A stretch of 64,000 nucleotides of DNA from Novimethylophilus kurashikiensis (GCF_003112435.1 NZ_BDOQ01000006.1:186001-250000); one strand, 5' to 3'; shown: positions 18,492 to 31,334, counted from the stretch's first letter. Notes: generated by a model from the letters alone, not told the origin. Numbers and translations are program-made.

Positions 18492-19232
18492 TCAGAACGG
18501 CAGGAACAGCGCCGTCGCGAAGCTCAGCGCGATACGTGAGATCGTCCGCTGGGACTTTTCGGAAAGCGTCATGGCATAAAGGTCGGTGCGTCCGATGATC
18601 TTGCCGAATTCGCGCTCGAAACTGAGGTTGTGGCCGCTGTCGTTCAGCTCGTTGGTAAGCAGGTAAAGCTGGCCCTGGCTATCGCGGGCGTTGGAGAGCT
18701 TCCACGCCGCGATCTCGACGTTGCGTGCTGCATTGTAGATGCTTTGGGGATCGAGACTATCGGTATAGAAAAACTCCTCCTTGCCGCCGTGCGCCTTGAT
18801 CAGCATGGTTTCCAACCCCACGATGAAAGGCAGCACGCGGTCGCCCTGGTATTCGGGCTGAAAAGCCAGCTGAATCGCCTCGGTGCCCTGAACGTTGTTG
18901 ATCTTCGGGAATCGCCAACCCTGGCCGCCTTCGAACACCCAATCCACCATTTCCTCCGCTGTGCCGGAAGTGCTCTTGCGCAGTTCGCGCGGATTGCGCT
19001 TGTAGAGCTTGGTCATGAGGAGGCGCAGGCTTTGGGTGTTTTCCCGCATTTGCACGTCGGCCATGCGGTCGAGGTCGGATTTGCCGAACTGGCTTAGAGA
19101 GCTACGATCTTGCTGCTCTGGGACGGACTTTTTGATGGGAGGGGCAGAACTGGCACATCCAGCAAGCCATAACAAGGAAAAAACCAGCGCTGTCGCAAGA
19201 CATGCTCTTTTTTCCTGCTGTGCCATGCACAC
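18492..19232 (-). CDS. uncharacterised outer-membrane-type lipoprotein
   Basis: This protein of about 246 residues has a lipoprotein signal (ATALVFSLLWLAGC, lipidated Cys near 26). I do not recognise a named domain. The mature part is mostly soluble, with a segment on growth in repeats of charged residues (RLLMTKLYKRNPRELRKST) and a hydrophobic C-terminal stretch (ISRIALSFATALFLPF) that could insert in a membrane. It is the last gene of the murJ-ribF-ileS-lspA block, 15 bases after lspA, whose enzyme would process it. The start may instead be the second Met, at 19226. It is convergent with phoR, only 14 bases away. Confidence 0.75.
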   Translation of the reverse strand: MCMAQQEKRACLATALVFSLLWLAGCASSAPPIKKSVPEQQDRSSLSQFGKSDLDRMADVQMRENTQSLRLLMTKLYKRNPRELRKSTSGTAEEMVDWVFEGGQGWRFPKINNVQGTEAIQLAFQPEYQGDRVLPFIVGLETMLIKAHGGKEEFFYTDSLDPQSIYNAARNVEIAAWKLSNARDSQGQLYLLTNELNDSGHNLSFEREFGKIIGRTDLYAMTLSEKSQRTISRIALSFATALFLPF

Positions 19233-19247
19233 CCCCTACGCTGCAAA

Positions 19248-19706
19248 TTATCGATCAGGCTTCTTCAGGCCGTCCCACAACAGCAATCCCACACCCGCGC
19301 AAATTGCGGAATCGGCCACATTAAAGGCGGGCCAATAATAGTCATGATAGTGAAAATAGAGAAAATCGACCACGTGTCCCAGCATGACGCGGTCCCACAG
19401 GTTGCCCAGCGCGCCGCCCAGTACTAGGCTCAGCGCGAAGCAGAACAAGGTATTTTCCGGGTGTTTCTTGAGCAGCCGCAGGATGATGCCGGAGGCGATC
19501 AAGGCGAACAGGCTGAAGAATACACGCTGCCAGCCGCCGGCACTGGCAAGAAAACTGAACGCAGCGCCTTCGTTGTAGAACAGCACGAGGTCGAAGAACG
19601 AAGTCACAGTGCGGTGTTCACCGAAAGCGAACGCTGACTGCACCCACACCTTGGTGACTTGGTCGAGCACGATGACCAGCGCACTCAACGCCAGCCAGCG
19701 CCTCAC
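19248..19706 (-). CDS. lspA: lipoprotein signal peptidase (signal peptidase II)
   Basis: LspA is an inner-membrane aspartyl protease that removes signal peptides from prolipoproteins after lipid is attached. The 152-residue length and four membrane helices fit the family. The catalytic aspartates are in GGALGNLWDRV and in FNVADSAICAGV, and the N-terminal IVLDQVTKVWV motif is present. It follows ileS as in most proteobacteria, but here a palindromic repeat fills the 87-base gap between the two genes. Confidence 0.96.
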   Translation of the reverse strand: MRRWLALSALVIVLDQVTKVWVQSAFAFGEHRTVTSFFDLVLFYNEGAAFSFLASAGGWQRVFFSLFALIASGIILRLLKKHPENTLFCFALSLVLGGALGNLWDRVMLGHVVDFLYFHYHDYYWPAFNVADSAICAGVGLLLWDGLKKPDR

Positions 19707-19718
19707 GCTACCACCCCC

Positions 19719-19788
19719 GTAGCGCAGGCGGTCTCGCCTGCATTACCCAAAGCAACCAGAGCGATGCAGGCCATGCCGCCTGCGCTAT
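19719..19788. repeat. palindromic repeat (REP-like) between ileS and lspA
   Basis: Two inverted arms of about 25 bases, 19719-19743 (GTAGCGCAGGCGGTCTCGCC and on) and 19763-19788, share the core TAGCGCAGGCGG..GCCTGCAT. An element with the same arms lies at 35612-35697, so this is a dispersed repeat. The transcript of this gap would fold into a strong hairpin. Confidence 0.75.
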
Positions 19789-19793
19789 GAGAA

Positions 19794-22604
19794 TCACGCA
19801 TGGCTGCGCGGCTCGCCTTCACCGTAGAGGTTGCTCACGCAACGACCGCAAATATGCGGATGGGCTGCATCGGCGCCGACATCGAAGCGGTAGTGCCAGC
19901 AACGCTCGCATTTGGCCTGGGCACTGGGCGCAGCCACGACGCTGACGCCGTCGACGGAAGTGGCGACGGCATCGGTCTCCTTGCCTGCATGCAGACGGGC
20001 CTGCGAGGTGATGAAGGCAAAGCGGAGGTCGTTGCCGAAGCTTTGCAACTGCGCCAGCGAATCGCCTTCGGCATACACATCGACCTCGGCCTGCAATGAA
20101 GAACCGATCTTGCCTTCCTGACGCAATTGCTCCAGCAGCTTGAGCACATCGCCGCGCAGCTTGCGCAAAGTGCTCCAGCGCGCGACTAATTCGCTGACAT
20201 CGCCGAATGTCGGCAATTCATACCAGGTATGCAGCAACACGCTGTCTGCCGGATTACCCGAGAGCAGTTCCCACACCTCATCGGCTGTAAACGACAGCAC
20301 CGGCGCGAAGAGTTGCGTCAACGCATGGGTGATGTGCCATAAGGCGCTCTGAGCAGCCCGGCGTGCCTTGGAATCAGCCCCGGCTGTATAGAGGCGATCC
20401 TTGAGGATATCGAGATAGAAGCCGCCCAGTTCCTCGGAACAGAAGTTATGCAGTTCCTGCACGACGAGATGGAATTCGTAGCTGTCGTAGTTCTTGCGGG
20501 CGCGCTCCTGCAATTCGCCCGTCAGTACCAGGGCATAGCGGTCGATATCCAGCCATTGATCGGCAGGCAGCAAATCCTTGCTCGCATCGAAATCGGCCAG
20601 ATTCGCCAACAGGAAGCGCAAGGTGTTACGGATACGACGATAGCTGTCCACCGAACGCTTGAGGATTTCGTCGGAAATCGTGAGCTCGCCGGAGTAATCC
20701 GTCGAAGCAACCCATAAGCGCAGGATATCGGCGCCGAAGGTATCCATGACTTTTTGCGGCGCTATGACGTTGCCCTTGGACTTACTCATCTTGTGCCCGG
20801 CGCCGTCCACCACGAAACCGTGGGTCAGCAATGCATCGTAAGGTGCACGTTGATCGATGGCACAGCCCGTCAGGAGCGAGCTCTGGAACCAGCCGCGATG
20901 CTGGTCGGAGCCTTCCAGGTACAAATCTGCAGGACTTTGCAATTCTTCACGGCGCTTCAATACGGCAGCATGCGTGGCCCCGGAATCGAACCAAACATCC
21001 AGGGTATCTGTGACTTTCTTGTACTGGTCAGCATTCTGCGGCGCATGCTGGGCCAGGAAAGCCGCACCATCCAGCGAGAACCAGGCCTCGATGCCCTGCT
21101 GCTCGACTTGCAGCGCAACCTTTTCCAGCAGCTCCAGCGTTTGCGGATGGGGCTCACCCGTTTCCTTGTGCACGAACAGCGGCATCGGTACGCCCCAATT
21201 GCGTTGGCGCGAGACGCACCAGTCGGGGCGGTTCTTGATCATGGCTTCCAGACGCGCACGGCCCCAGGACGGGAAAAACTGCGTATCGTCGACGGCCTTG
21301 TTGGCGATGTCACGCAAGGTCTTGCCGGACGTACCCTGCTGGTTCATGCCAATGAACCACTGATGTGTTGCCCGGAAAATCACCGGCGTCTTGTGGCGCC
21401 AGCAATGCGGATAGCTGTGGTTGAGGCGGGCCGAAGCCATGAGGACGCCGTTGTTTTGCAGCGTCTCGATCACGACCTTGTTGGCATCCCAAATACTCAT
21501 ACCGGCAAACAACTCGACCTTGCTGTAGAACTTGCCGTCGTCGCCGACCGGATTATCTACCGGCAGGTTGTAGCGCATCCCGACCGCATAGTCTTCCAGA
21601 CCGTGTGCCGGAGCAGTATGCACCAGGCCGGTACCGGCATCGGTGGTGACATGGTCCCCGCAAATGATGGGCACCTGGCGGCTGTAGAACGGGTGTTGCA
21701 GCTTGAGGTATTCCAGCGCCGAACCTTGGCAGGAGGCGACGACGTGCGTAGCCGTTTCGGCATAACGCGTCAATGTGGCTTCGGCCAAGTCATGCGCCAG
21801 GATAAGCAAACCGCGGCTGGTTTGGATAAGGTCATAGGTGAACTCAGGGTGAACGGAAACTGCCTGGTTGGCTGGTAAGGTCCATGGCGTCGTCGTCCAG
21901 ATCAGCGCATAGGCATCACCCTCGATATTCACGCCGAACGCCTTGCTCAATGCCGCGTTGTCCACCACCTTGAAACTGACGTCGATGGCAGGCGAATTCT
22001 TGTCCTCGTATTCCACCTCGGCCTCGGCCAATGCGGAGCCGCAGTCCACGCACCAGTGCACGGGCTTGGAGCCTTGATACAAATAGCCGTTTTTATAGAT
22101 CTCTCCCAAGGCGCGCATGATGTCGGCCTCGGTCTTGAAATCCATGGTGAGGTAGGGATGATCCCAGTCGCCCAGCACGCCCAGGCGGATGAAATCCTTC
22201 TTCTGGCGCTCGATCTGTTCCTTGGCGTATTCGCGGCATAGCTCGCGGAACTTGGCCGGTGCGATCTCCTTGCCGTGCAGTTTTTCCACCATCAGCTCGA
22301 TGGGCAGGCCGTGGCAATCCCAACCGGGCACATAAGGCGCATCGAAACCGCTCAAGGTCTTCGCCTTGACGATGATGTCCTTGAGAATCTTATTGACCGC
22401 ATGACCGATGTGAATATCGCCGTTGGCGTAAGGTGGGCCGTCGTGCAGGATGAACTTCTTGGCGCCCTTGCGTGCCTCGCGGATCTTCTCGTAGAGCTTT
22501 TTCTCCTGCCAGGCCTTGAGCCAGTTGGGCTCGCGCTTGGCGAGGTCGCCGCGCATGGGGAACGGGGTATCGGGAAGATTCAGCGTATTTTTGTAATCGG
22601 TCAT
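19794..22604 (-). CDS. ileS: isoleucyl-tRNA synthetase
   Basis: This 936-residue class I synthetase charges tRNA-Ile and edits valine. It shows the HIGH motif ([14 protein letters not shown]), the editing domain in the middle, and the KMSKS loop ([12 protein letters not shown]). A C-terminal zinc-binding region has CERCWHYR and CGRC. Length matches the eubacterial type. The ATG overlaps the ribF stop by four bases, placing it in the murJ-ribF-ileS-lspA operon. Confidence 0.97.
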   Translation of the reverse strand: MTDYKNTLNLPDTPFPMRGDLAKREPNWLKAWQEKKLYEKIREARKGAKKFILHDGPPYANGDIHIGHAVNKILKDIIVKAKTLSGFDAPYVPGWDCHGLPIELMVEKLHGKEIAPAKFRELCREYAKEQIERQKKDFIRLGVLGDWDHPYLTMDFKTEADIMRALGEIYKNGYLYQGSKPVHWCVDCGSALAEAEVEYEDKNSPAIDVSFKVVDNAALSKAFGVNIEGDAYALIWTTTPWTLPANQAVSVHPEFTYDLIQTSRGLLILAHDLAEATLTRYAETATHVVASCQGSALEYLKLQHPFYSRQVPIICGDHVTTDAGTGLVHTAPAHGLEDYAVGMRYNLPVDNPVGDDGKFYSKVELFAGMSIWDANKVVIETLQNNGVLMASARLNHSYPHCWRHKTPVIFRATHQWFIGMNQQGTSGKTLRDIANKAVDDTQFFPSWGRARLEAMIKNRPDWCVSRQRNWGVPMPLFVHKETGEPHPQTLELLEKVALQVEQQGIEAWFSLDGAAFLAQHAPQNADQYKKVTDTLDVWFDSGATHAAVLKRREELQSPADLYLEGSDQHRGWFQSSLLTGCAIDQRAPYDALLTHGFVVDGAGHKMSKSKGNVIAPQKVMDTFGADILRLWVASTDYSGELTISDEILKRSVDSYRRIRNTLRFLLANLADFDASKDLLPADQWLDIDRYALVLTGELQERARKNYDSYEFHLVVQELHNFCSEELGGFYLDILKDRLYTAGADSKARRAAQSALWHITHALTQLFAPVLSFTADEVWELLSGNPADSVLLHTWYELPTFGDVSELVARWSTLRKLRGDVLKLLEQLRQEGKIGSSLQAEVDVYAEGDSLAQLQSFGNDLRFAFITSQARLHAGKETDAVATSVDGVSVVAAPSAQAKCERCWHYRFDVGADAAHPHICGRCVSNLYGEGEPRSHA

Positions 22605-23524
22605 ATCGGTTCGTTCAAAAAATATTGGCGAGCAGCCTGCTCGTCCAGCGCAATCTGGCGCTTCAACGTCTCGAGATCGGGAAATTTTTCCTCGTCGCGG
22701 ATTTTCTGCAAAAACTTGACTTGCACATGATGACCGTAAAGGTCGCCTTCGAAGTCGAAAAGATGGACTTCCAGCGTCGGCTTGCCGTTGTTCTTCACCG
22801 TCGGCCGGAATCCCAGGCTGGCAACACCGGGCAAGTCCTTGTTTTCCAAGCCCGCTAATTTTACCGCATAGATGCCGGTCAACGGCGGTTTGTCGTGATG
22901 CATTTGCACGTTGGCAGTGGGGTACCCAAGTTGGCGGCCCACCTTGTCGCCGTGCACCACATGCCCGCTGATGCTGTAATCGCGGCCCAGCAGGCGCTTG
23001 GCCTGCGCCAAATCGCCCGTCGCAAGTGCCTGGCGGACTGCCGTACTGGAAACGCGCACGCCTTCGATCTCAACATCCGGAAGGTTTTCTACCTGACATC
23101 CCGCATCGCGCAGGCTTTGCACGTTACCCATACGATGGGCACCGAAACGAAAATCTTCACCGACGAGAATCAACCGTGCATCCAGCGACTTGCGCAGGAT
23201 GTCCTCGATGAAGTTATCCGCGCTCATGGCAGCAAAATCACCATCGAACTGACACACGATGGCGCGTTCAACGCCGTACTTGGCGAATAACTCCAGTTTT
23301 TCGCGCATCGAGGCCAATCGTACCGGCGCGGCTTCCGGCTTGAAGAATTCGCGCGGATGCGGCTCGAACGTCAGGACGCTGCTCATCATGCCCAGCGCCT
23401 TAGCAGTCTTGGTCAACTGCTTGAGAATGGCCTGGTGCCCGATGTGCACGCCGTCGAAGTTGCCGATGGCGAGCGCACATGGCACTTCCGCATGTTCGGG
23501 AAAATGTCTGAGGATTTGCATCAT
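22601..23524 (-). CDS. ribF: bifunctional riboflavin kinase / FAD synthetase
   Basis: RibF makes FMN from riboflavin and then FAD. The 307-residue protein has the N-terminal adenylyltransferase domain ([12 protein letters not shown], about 20-32, and SSTAVRQAL near 160) and the C-terminal flavokinase domain ([12 protein letters not shown] and [11 protein letters not shown]). It overlaps murJ upstream and ileS downstream by four bases each, so the three genes are translationally coupled. Two adjacent ATG codons could serve as start. Confidence 0.96.
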   Translation of the reverse strand: MMQILRHFPEHAEVPCALAIGNFDGVHIGHQAILKQLTKTAKALGMMSSVLTFEPHPREFFKPEAAPVRLASMREKLELFAKYGVERAIVCQFDGDFAAMSADNFIEDILRKSLDARLILVGEDFRFGAHRMGNVQSLRDAGCQVENLPDVEIEGVRVSSTAVRQALATGDLAQAKRLLGRDYSISGHVVHGDKVGRQLGYPTANVQMHHDKPPLTGIYAVKLAGLENKDLPGVASLGFRPTVKNNGKPTLEVHLFDFEGDLYGHHVQVKFLQKIRDEEKFPDLETLKRQIALDEQAARQYFLNEPI

Positions 23525-25059
23525 GCTGAAACGCGCTTCGTGAAATCTCGCGGCCGGAAACCAAGCAGGCCCAATGCGGCGAAGTAGCTGCCGGCCCCGG
23601 CCAGGACCAAGATGCTCAGTCGCACCAGCTTTTCGTGAACCGCATAATGCAGCCAGGCTTCGCTCGGCCCGGAAAGATACGCCAGTGTCGCAGCCATGAC
23701 AGCCAGCGCTGTCGCCAGCTTAAGCACAAAGGGCAGCCAGCCTGGCTGCGGATGATAGATGTTGTGCCGGCGCAAGTTGTAGTAAAGCAGGCCCGCATTG
23801 AGGCAAGCGCCCAGCCCGATGGCAAGCGCGAGGCCCGCGTGTTTCAACTGCCAGATGAACGCTAGGTTCATCAATTGCGTGGCGCCCAAAGTAAACACGG
23901 CAATTTTCACCGGCGTCTTGATGTTCTGGCGGGCATAAAAACCAGGGGCCAGCACCTTCACCACAATCAACCCTAGCAACCCGGCGCTATAAGCGACCAG
24001 CGCCTGACAGGTCATCCATACATCCTGCTCGTTGAATTGGCCGTACTTGAACAAACTCGTGACCAAGGGCACTGCGAGCACGGCAAAGGCTACGGCAGCG
24101 GGCGCAGCCAGCATAAAGGTCAGGCGCAGGCCCCAATCCAGCAGTTTGGAATATTCCTGATGCGATGCATCGGCGTACGTCTTGGAGAGACTGGGTAACA
24201 AGATAGTCCCCAACGCCACGCCTAGCACACCGGTGGGAAACTCCATCAGGCGGTCGGCGTAATACAACCAAGACACGCTGCCGGTTTGCAGGAAGGACGC
24301 AAAAATCGTGTTGATCAGCAGGGATATCTGCGCAATGGAAACGCCGAACATGGCAGGGCCCATGAGCTTGACGATGCGCCACACGCCTTCGTCGCCCCAA
24401 TCCAGGCTGAATCGTGGACGGAAACCCAGCTTGATCAGATACGGCACCTGGAAAAACAGTTGCAGGATGCCGCCGATGAATACCGCCCAAGCCAGCGCCA
24501 TGATGGGCGGATTGAAGTACGGCACCAAAAACAGGGAGAACAGAATGAAGGTGATATTGAGCAGCGTCGGCGTGAAGGCGGGAATGGAAAAGCGCCCATA
24601 AGTGTTCAGCACCGCGCCCGCCAACGAGGCCAAGGAGATGAACAAGATGTAGGGAAACGTGACCCGCAACAGCTGGATAGTGAGTTGGAACGTATCCGGG
24701 CTGGCCTTGAAGCCAGGGGCGCTGAGGTAAACCACCCAGGGGGCTGCGAGTATTCCCAGCACGGTGACGCCGAACAGCACCAGACTGAGCAGGCTGGCGA
24801 CGTGATTCACCAGATGCTGCGTAGCTTCCTGCCCGCGCCGCTCCTTGTATTCGGCCAGCACCGGCACGAAGGCCTGCGAAAATGCGCCCTCCGCGAACAT
24901 GCGGCGCAGCAGGTTGGGAATCTTGAAAGCGATGAAAAAAGCGTCGGTCGCGGCCCCTGCACCGAAGACGCGCGCCACCAAGGTGTCGCGGACGAATCCC
25001 AGGATGCGGGAGAGGAAAGTCATGCTGCCGACAGCGGCCAGCGCACGGAGTAGATTCAT
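23521..25059 (-). CDS. murJ: lipid II flippase MurJ
   Basis: MurJ moves lipid II across the inner membrane for peptidoglycan synthesis. The 512-residue protein has about 14 membrane helices. It starts [22 protein letters not shown], the usual MurJ opening, followed by [21 protein letters not shown] with the conserved basic residues. It is the first gene of the ribF-ileS-lspA operon and is divergent from rpsT, with 128 bases between them, the same order as in many proteobacteria. Confidence 0.95.
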   Translation of the reverse strand: MNLLRALAAVGSMTFLSRILGFVRDTLVARVFGAGAATDAFFIAFKIPNLLRRMFAEGAFSQAFVPVLAEYKERRGQEATQHLVNHVASLLSLVLFGVTVLGILAAPWVVYLSAPGFKASPDTFQLTIQLLRVTFPYILFISLASLAGAVLNTYGRFSIPAFTPTLLNITFILFSLFLVPYFNPPIMALAWAVFIGGILQLFFQVPYLIKLGFRPRFSLDWGDEGVWRIVKLMGPAMFGVSIAQISLLINTIFASFLQTGSVSWLYYADRLMEFPTGVLGVALGTILLPSLSKTYADASHQEYSKLLDWGLRLTFMLAAPAAVAFAVLAVPLVTSLFKYGQFNEQDVWMTCQALVAYSAGLLGLIVVKVLAPGFYARQNIKTPVKIAVFTLGATQLMNLAFIWQLKHAGLALAIGLGACLNAGLLYYNLRRHNIYHPQPGWLPFVLKLATALAVMAATLAYLSGPSEAWLHYAVHEKLVRLSILVLAGAGSYFAALGLLGFRPRDFTKRVSA

Positions 25060-25119
25060 GCAGGAAACTGACGTTATTTTCGTGCGCCGAATTCTACCAT
25101 GCGCGCCACCGATTCATCC

Positions 25120-25148
25120 TTGCAAAAAACCGCGCAGCTCTGTATTAT
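25120..25148 (+). promoter_or_regulatory. sigma-70 promoter of rpsT
   Basis: TTGCAA (25120-25125) and TATTAT (25143-25148) are separated by 17 bases, a near-consensus sigma-70 promoter about 40 bases before the rpsT start. The ribosome site AGGAG is at 25178-25182. Confidence 0.8.
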
Positions 25149-25187
25149 TTCGCGTTTCGAAATTCTGCTCATTCTTCAGGAGTTTTA

Positions 25188-25451
25188 ATGGCTAACAGCG
25201 CACAGGCAAGAAAGCGTGCTCGTCAGGCGGTAAAGCAACGCGCCCACAACGCGAGCTTGCGCTCCGAGCTGCGTACCGCAATCAAGAAAGTGGCTAAGGC
25301 AGTTCTGGCTGGCGACAAAGCCGCTGCTCAAACCGTTTTCAATGAATCGCAAAGCGTGATCGATCGTATCGCGGACAAGCAGATCATCCACAAGAACAAG
25401 GCCGCACGCCACAAGAGCCGTCTGGCTGCTGCTGTTAAGGCCATGGCCTAA
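25188..25451 (+). CDS. rpsT: 30S ribosomal protein S20
   Basis: S20 is a small basic protein that binds the 5' domain of 16S rRNA early in 30S assembly. The 87-residue sequence begins [18 protein letters not shown], matching the family, and is rich in Ala, Lys and Arg throughout. It is a single-gene unit with a strong promoter upstream and a terminator 23 bases downstream. Confidence 0.97.
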   Translation: MANSAQARKRARQAVKQRAHNASLRSELRTAIKKVAKAVLAGDKAAAQTVFNESQSVIDRIADKQIIHKNKAARHKSRLAAAVKAMA

Positions 25452-25473
25452 GACTTAGCGTTTTTGCTGGATT

Positions 25474-25512
25474 AAAAAGGCCGGTCGGGGAAACCTGACC
25501 GGCTTTTTGTTT
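25474..25512 (+). terminator. rho-independent terminator of rpsT
   Basis: AAAGGCCGGTCGGGG, a short loop and CCTGACCGGC are followed by TTTTTGTTTT. The stem is GC-rich and the T-run clear. Confidence 0.9.
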
Positions 25513-25604
25513 TGGCTTGCGAATTGAGTTGTAAGCGGGAAATTCAAAGGTTGAAAGCCATTTTGCCGGAATGACTCCGACTAAAGGACTTTCGATTTAC
25601 TGCA

Positions 25605-26735
25605 TTAATCCTCGATACCGATGCGCTTGCGAGCCGCCATTGCAGCGGCATGCACTTCGGCTGCGTCTGCACCGATCACGGTGAAGTGACCCATCTTGCG
25701 ACCGGGGCGCGCTTCATGCTTACCGTAAAGATGCAGCTTGAGGTCACGCTGCTCGAACAACACATTCCAAGCCGGCGCATGGCCGTTTGGCCAGACGTCG
25801 CCCAGCAGATTGACCATGACCGCCGGGCTGTGCAGGCGCGCATCGCCTAAAGGCAAGCCGCACACCGCACGCACTTGCTGCTCGAACTGGTTGGTCACGC
25901 AGGCATCGATGGTGTAATGGCCCGAGTTATGCGGGCGCGGTGCCATTTCGTTGACGTAGAGCTGGCCGCCGCACACGAAAAACTCGACGCCCAGCGTTCC
26001 CACATACCCCAGCCTCTCTGCCACGCCGCGCGCCAGTGCTTGCGCCTGGTCGCGTACTTCGGCACTGCCGCGCGCAGGGGCAATAGTCACATCCAGAATC
26101 CCGTTGCGGTGCTGGTTTTCCACGGTGGGAAAAGGCACGACGTTGCCGGCAGCATCTCTCGCCAGAACAACGGAAACCTCGTAATCCAGCGATAGCATTT
26201 TCTCCAGCACGCACTGCTCGCCCTTGAAGGCACGGAAAGCAGCAAGCGCTTCTTCCGCCGACTTCACACGAGCCTGACCCTTGCCGTCATAACCGAATCG
26301 CGCCACCTTGAGGATGCCGGGATAAAGGCCGCTATCCGTCGAAGGAATGTCCGCTTCGGTATTGATTTCTGCGTAAGGCGCGTGAGGAAAGCTGTTGTCG
26401 CGCAGGAAATTCTTTTCGCTCACACGGTGCTGGCAGATCGCCACGGCAGATGCCGTGGGATGCACCGGAACCGATTTAGCCAAGGTTTCCAGCGTAGCGG
26501 CCGGAACGTTCTCGAATTCCGTGGTTACAGCGGCGCAGGTCTGCGCCATTTCATTCAGCGCGGCCGCATCGTCATAAGCGGCGCACAAATGCTTGTCGGC
26601 GATCATGCCTGCTGGACTGTTCTTATCCGGATCGAGCACCACGACCTTGTAGCCCATCTCATGCGCGGCAATTACAAAAAATCGCGCCAGCTGGCCGCCG
26701 CCGAGCATCCCCAGTGTTGCGGGTGGCAGAATCAT
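25605..26735 (-). CDS. purK: 5-(carboxyamino)imidazole ribonucleotide synthase
   Basis: PurK is an ATP-grasp ligase that carboxylates AIR to N5-CAIR in purine synthesis. The 376-residue protein begins with the binding motif [22 protein letters not shown]. It shows [20 protein letters not shown] and [19 protein letters not shown], the family signature near the metal-binding site. It overlaps purE by four bases. PurE acts on its product. Confidence 0.96.
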   Translation of the reverse strand: MILPPATLGMLGGGQLARFFVIAAHEMGYKVVVLDPDKNSPAGMIADKHLCAAYDDAAALNEMAQTCAAVTTEFENVPAATLETLAKSVPVHPTASAVAICQHRVSEKNFLRDNSFPHAPYAEINTEADIPSTDSGLYPGILKVARFGYDGKGQARVKSAEEALAAFRAFKGEQCVLEKMLSLDYEVSVVLARDAAGNVVPFPTVENQHRNGILDVTIAPARGSAEVRDQAQALARGVAERLGYVGTLGVEFFVCGGQLYVNEMAPRPHNSGHYTIDACVTNQFEQQVRAVCGLPLGDARLHSPAVMVNLLGDVWPNGHAPAWNVLFEQRDLKLHLYGKHEARPGRKMGHFTVIGADAAEVHAAAMAARKRIGIED

Positions 26736-27232
26736 GCATCCCTCCGTAAAGTCATGTTGAGCACCTTCTCGGTTTGCGCCTGGCGGAATGCAGCAAGCTT
26801 GTCAGCCAAGGTATTGTCGGTGGTCGCCAGCAGTGCAACGGCAAACAGGCCCGCATTGGCTGCCCCAGCCTCGCCGATCGCAAACGTAGCGACGGGAATC
26901 CCCTTGGGCATTTGCACGATGGAGAGCAAGGAATCCTGCCCTTGCAGGTGACGAGACGGCACTGGAACACCTAATACGGGCAGCGTGGTCTTGGCGGCCA
27001 CCATACCTGGCAAATGCGCAGCACCGCCGGCACCTGCGATGATGGCGCGGAAGCCGCGCTCGCGGGCTTGCTCGGCGAATTCGAACATCAGGTCGGGAGT
27101 ACGATGGGCAGAGACGACACCGGCTTCATAAGGCACACCGAAATCGTCAAGCATGGCCGCAGCAGCTTGCATGACGGGCCAGTCGCTGTCGGAGCCCATG
27201 ATGATGGCGACCAGAGGTTGTTGGTTGGTCAT
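26732..27232 (-). CDS. purE: N5-carboxyaminoimidazole ribonucleotide mutase
   Basis: PurE converts N5-CAIR to CAIR. The 166-residue protein shows [14 protein letters not shown] and the SAHRTPD motif, plus [15 protein letters not shown], all active-site elements. I placed the start at the ATG at 27232 ([10 protein letters not shown]), because the AAGGAA ribosome site lies just before it. An upstream TTG at 27247 would include that site in the coding region. It leads a two-gene operon with purK. Confidence 0.96.
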   Translation of the reverse strand: MTNQQPLVAIIMGSDSDWPVMQAAAAMLDDFGVPYEAGVVSAHRTPDLMFEFAEQARERGFRAIIAGAGGAAHLPGMVAAKTTLPVLGVPVPSRHLQGQDSLLSIVQMPKGIPVATFAIGEAGAANAGLFAVALLATTDNTLADKLAAFRQAQTEKVLNMTLRRDA

Positions 27233-27327
27233 ATTGTTTCCTTTCAATGCGGCCGAATTGTAACGCAGAAGGCCTAGCCTTCCGGTGAGAAAGCAGGCGA
27301 ACCGCCCGCCCGATCATCCGCTGCGTT

Positions 27328-29476
<2,149 letters not shown>

Positions 29477-29488
29477 TTATCCCCAAAC

Positions 29489-29519
29489 AAAAAAGCCTCG
29501 CCAACACGGCGAGGCTTTT
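29489..29519 (-). terminator. terminator or attenuator between rpmA and obgE
   Basis: On the minus strand AAAAGCCTCGCC, a loop of five and GGCGAGGCTTTTTT form a ten-pair hairpin with a T-run. It would end or reduce ribosomal-protein transcription before obgE. Confidence 0.8.
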
Positions 29520-29540
29520 CCAGTACGGAGCAACCCGAAA

Positions 29541-29798
29541 TTAAACCGGGATGATGCTAACCGTCTTGCGTTGCAGCGCGCCCTTGACGCTGAAAGCCAC
29601 CTTGCCGTCAACCTTGGCGAACAGGGTGTGATCCTTGCCGATACCGACGTTCTCGCCCGGGTGCATTTGGGTGCCGCGCTGACGAACGATGATGCTGCCG
29701 GCGGAAATCACTTGGTCGCCGAAAGCCTTGACGCCGAGTCGTTGTGCTTGTGAGTCGCGGCCGTTACGGGAACTACCGCCTGCTTTTTTGTGTGCCAT
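29541..29798 (-). CDS. rpmA: 50S ribosomal protein L27
   Basis: L27 sits near the peptidyl transferase centre of the large subunit. The 85-residue protein starts [20 protein letters not shown], the standard opening, with no N-terminal extension of the Firmicute type. It lies 34 bases after rplU in the same operon. Confidence 0.97.
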   Translation of the reverse strand: MAHKKAGGSSRNGRDSQAQRLGVKAFGDQVISAGSIIVRQRGTQMHPGENVGIGKDHTLFAKVDGKVAFSVKGALQRKTVSIIPV

Positions 29799-29832
29799 TG
29801 CTTAACTCCTTAACTGATCCAGTTTTAACAGA

Positions 29833-30147
29833 TTACTTTGCAGCGATCTGTTGAATCTGGATTTCGGTGTAATCTTGACGATGACCTTGCGTCTTGCGGT
29901 AGTGCTTACGACGGCGCATCTTGAAGATCATGACCTTATCGTGACGGCCGTGGGAAACCACGGTTGCCTTCACAGAAGCGCCAGCAACCACAGGTGCGCC
30001 AACGGTCACGTTGTCGCCGTCTGCAACCATCAGCACTTGATCGATCACGACATCGCTGCCGACTTCACCAGCCAGCTTTTCAACCTTGAGTTTTTCACCA
30101 GGGGTTACGCGATATTGCTTACCACCGGTTTTGATGACTGCATACAT
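29833..30147 (-). CDS. rplU: 50S ribosomal protein L21
   Basis: L21 binds 23S rRNA. The 104-residue form starts [18 protein letters not shown] and ends with the basic [16 protein letters not shown] segment typical of the family. The ATG at 30147 was chosen because the family begins MYAVI; an upstream in-frame ATG at 30171 adds eight unrelated residues. It opens the rplU-rpmA-obgE-proB block behind a good promoter. Confidence 0.97.
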   Translation of the reverse strand: MYAVIKTGGKQYRVTPGEKLKVEKLAGEVGSDVVIDQVLMVADGDNVTVGAPVVAGASVKATVVSHGRHDKVMIFKMRRRKHYRKTQGHRQDYTEIQIQQIAAK

Positions 30148-30187
30148 GTTGAGCCTCGTTGCTTTATGCATCTAAAAAGAATCCGGA

Positions 30188-30217
30188 ATTATACAGATAG
30201 AAAAGTCGAAAGGTCAA
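30188..30217 (-). promoter_or_regulatory. sigma-70 promoter of rplU
   Basis: On the minus strand TTGACC (30217-30212) and a perfect TATAAT (30193-30188) are 18 bases apart, about 40 bases before the rplU ATG. This strong sequence is expected for ribosomal-protein genes. Confidence 0.85.
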
Positions 30218-30277
30218 CCCGAATCGCACTCTATCCCTATGATAGAATTCCCTTGTTTGCATTCATAAAAATCAACC

Positions 30278-31246
30278 GTGTCGCTCGACTTTATCCAGGC
30301 CAGCATCGCCGACGAGATGCTTCTCGTAGATGCCGAAATTCGTCGCCAACTCCACTCCGAAGTCGTTCTCATCAACCAGGTAGCGGAATATATCGTCAAC
30401 AGCGGCGGGAAACGCATGCGGCCGGCCCTGGTGCTGCTCTCCGGAGGCGCGTTCGGCAGTATCTCTGCGCACCACCACCGGCTCGCAGCCGTCATCGAGT
30501 TCATCCATACCGCCACTTTGCTGCATGACGATGTGGTCGACGGCTCCAGCATGCGACGCGGGCAGGAAACGGCAAACAACCTGTTCGGCAATGCTGCCAG
30601 CGTCCTGGTTGGCGACTTCATCTATTCCCGCGCGTTCCAGATGATGGTCGGCGTGGAGAACATGCGTGTGATGCAAGTGTTGGCCGATGCCACCAACATC
30701 ATCGCCGAGGGCGAGGTGCTGCAACTCCTCAATTGCCACGATGCAGACATTACCGACGAGGCCTACCTCAAGGTCATCCACTACAAGACCGCTAAACTGT
30801 TCGAAGCCGCGACCCGGCTCGGCGCCATCCTGTGCCAGGCATCCTCTAATGACGAGGAAGCCATGGCGCGTTACGGCATGCACCTGGGTACAGCCTTCCA
30901 ACTCATCGACGACGTCCTCGATTTCTCCGGCGAAGCTGCAGAAATCGGCAAGAACCTGGGCGACGATCTCGCCGAAGGCAAGCCCACCCTGCCGCTGCTT
31001 TATGCGATGCGAAATGGAACTCCGACCCAGGCCAAACTGATCCGCGATGCGATCGAACAAGGCGGTTTGGACCACCTGGACGCAGTCGCAGCCGCCGTTC
31101 ATGAGACTGGCGCGCTCGACCATGTCCGCAATCTCGCGCAGCTTGAATCGCACGCCGCCTGCGCCGCGATTTCGCATTTACCTGTTTCAAATTACCACCA
31201 AGCTCTGGTAGAATTAGCGTCTTTCGCAGTTACACGTAGTTATTAA
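30278..31246 (+). CDS. ispB: octaprenyl diphosphate synthase
   Basis: IspB makes the polyprenyl side chain of ubiquinone from farnesyl diphosphate and isopentenyl diphosphate. The 322-residue protein has both aspartate-rich motifs: LLHDDVVDGSSMRRG and LIDDVLDFSG. It starts at GTG (30278). It is divergent from rplU, the usual arrangement. The chain length (eight or another number) cannot be read with certainty. Confidence 0.95.
   Translation: MSLDFIQASIADEMLLVDAEIRRQLHSEVVLINQVAEYIVNSGGKRMRPALVLLSGGAFGSISAHHHRLAAVIEFIHTATLLHDDVVDGSSMRRGQETANNLFGNAASVLVGDFIYSRAFQMMVGVENMRVMQVLADATNIIAEGEVLQLLNCHDADITDEAYLKVIHYKTAKLFEAATRLGAILCQASSNDEEAMARYGMHLGTAFQLIDDVLDFSGEAAEIGKNLGDDLAEGKPTLPLLYAMRNGTPTQAKLIRDAIEQGGLDHLDAVAAAVHETGALDHVRNLAQLESHAACAAISHLPVSNYHQALVELASFAVTRSY
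31185..31214 (+). promoter_or_regulatory. possible promoter of tRNA-Pro inside ispB
   Basis: TTTCAA (31185) and TAGAAT (31209-31214) are 18 bases apart, 40 bases before the tRNA. The match is partial; readthrough from ispB is also possible. Confidence 0.35.
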
Positions 31247-31253
31247 CTGCTTT

Positions 31254-31330
31254 CGGGGTGTAGCTTAGCCTGGTAGAGCGCTACGTTCGGGACGTAGAGG
31301 CCGGAGGTTCGAATCCTCTCACCCCGACCA
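31254..31330 (+). tRNA. tRNA-Pro (CGG)
   Basis: The acceptor stem CGGGGTG pairs with CACCCCG, and the T loop GGTTCGAATCC is present. The anticodon stem-loop CTACG-TTCGGGA-CGTAG gives anticodon CGG, and the CCA end is encoded. The gene is 77 bases long. Confidence 0.97.
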
Positions 31331-31334
31331 ATTT

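Noticed and set aside
27293-27309. Third copy of the dispersed palindrome (GCAGGCGAACCGCCCGC)
   Set aside because: Only the inner core is similar and there is no second arm; it may be a weak terminator of proB.
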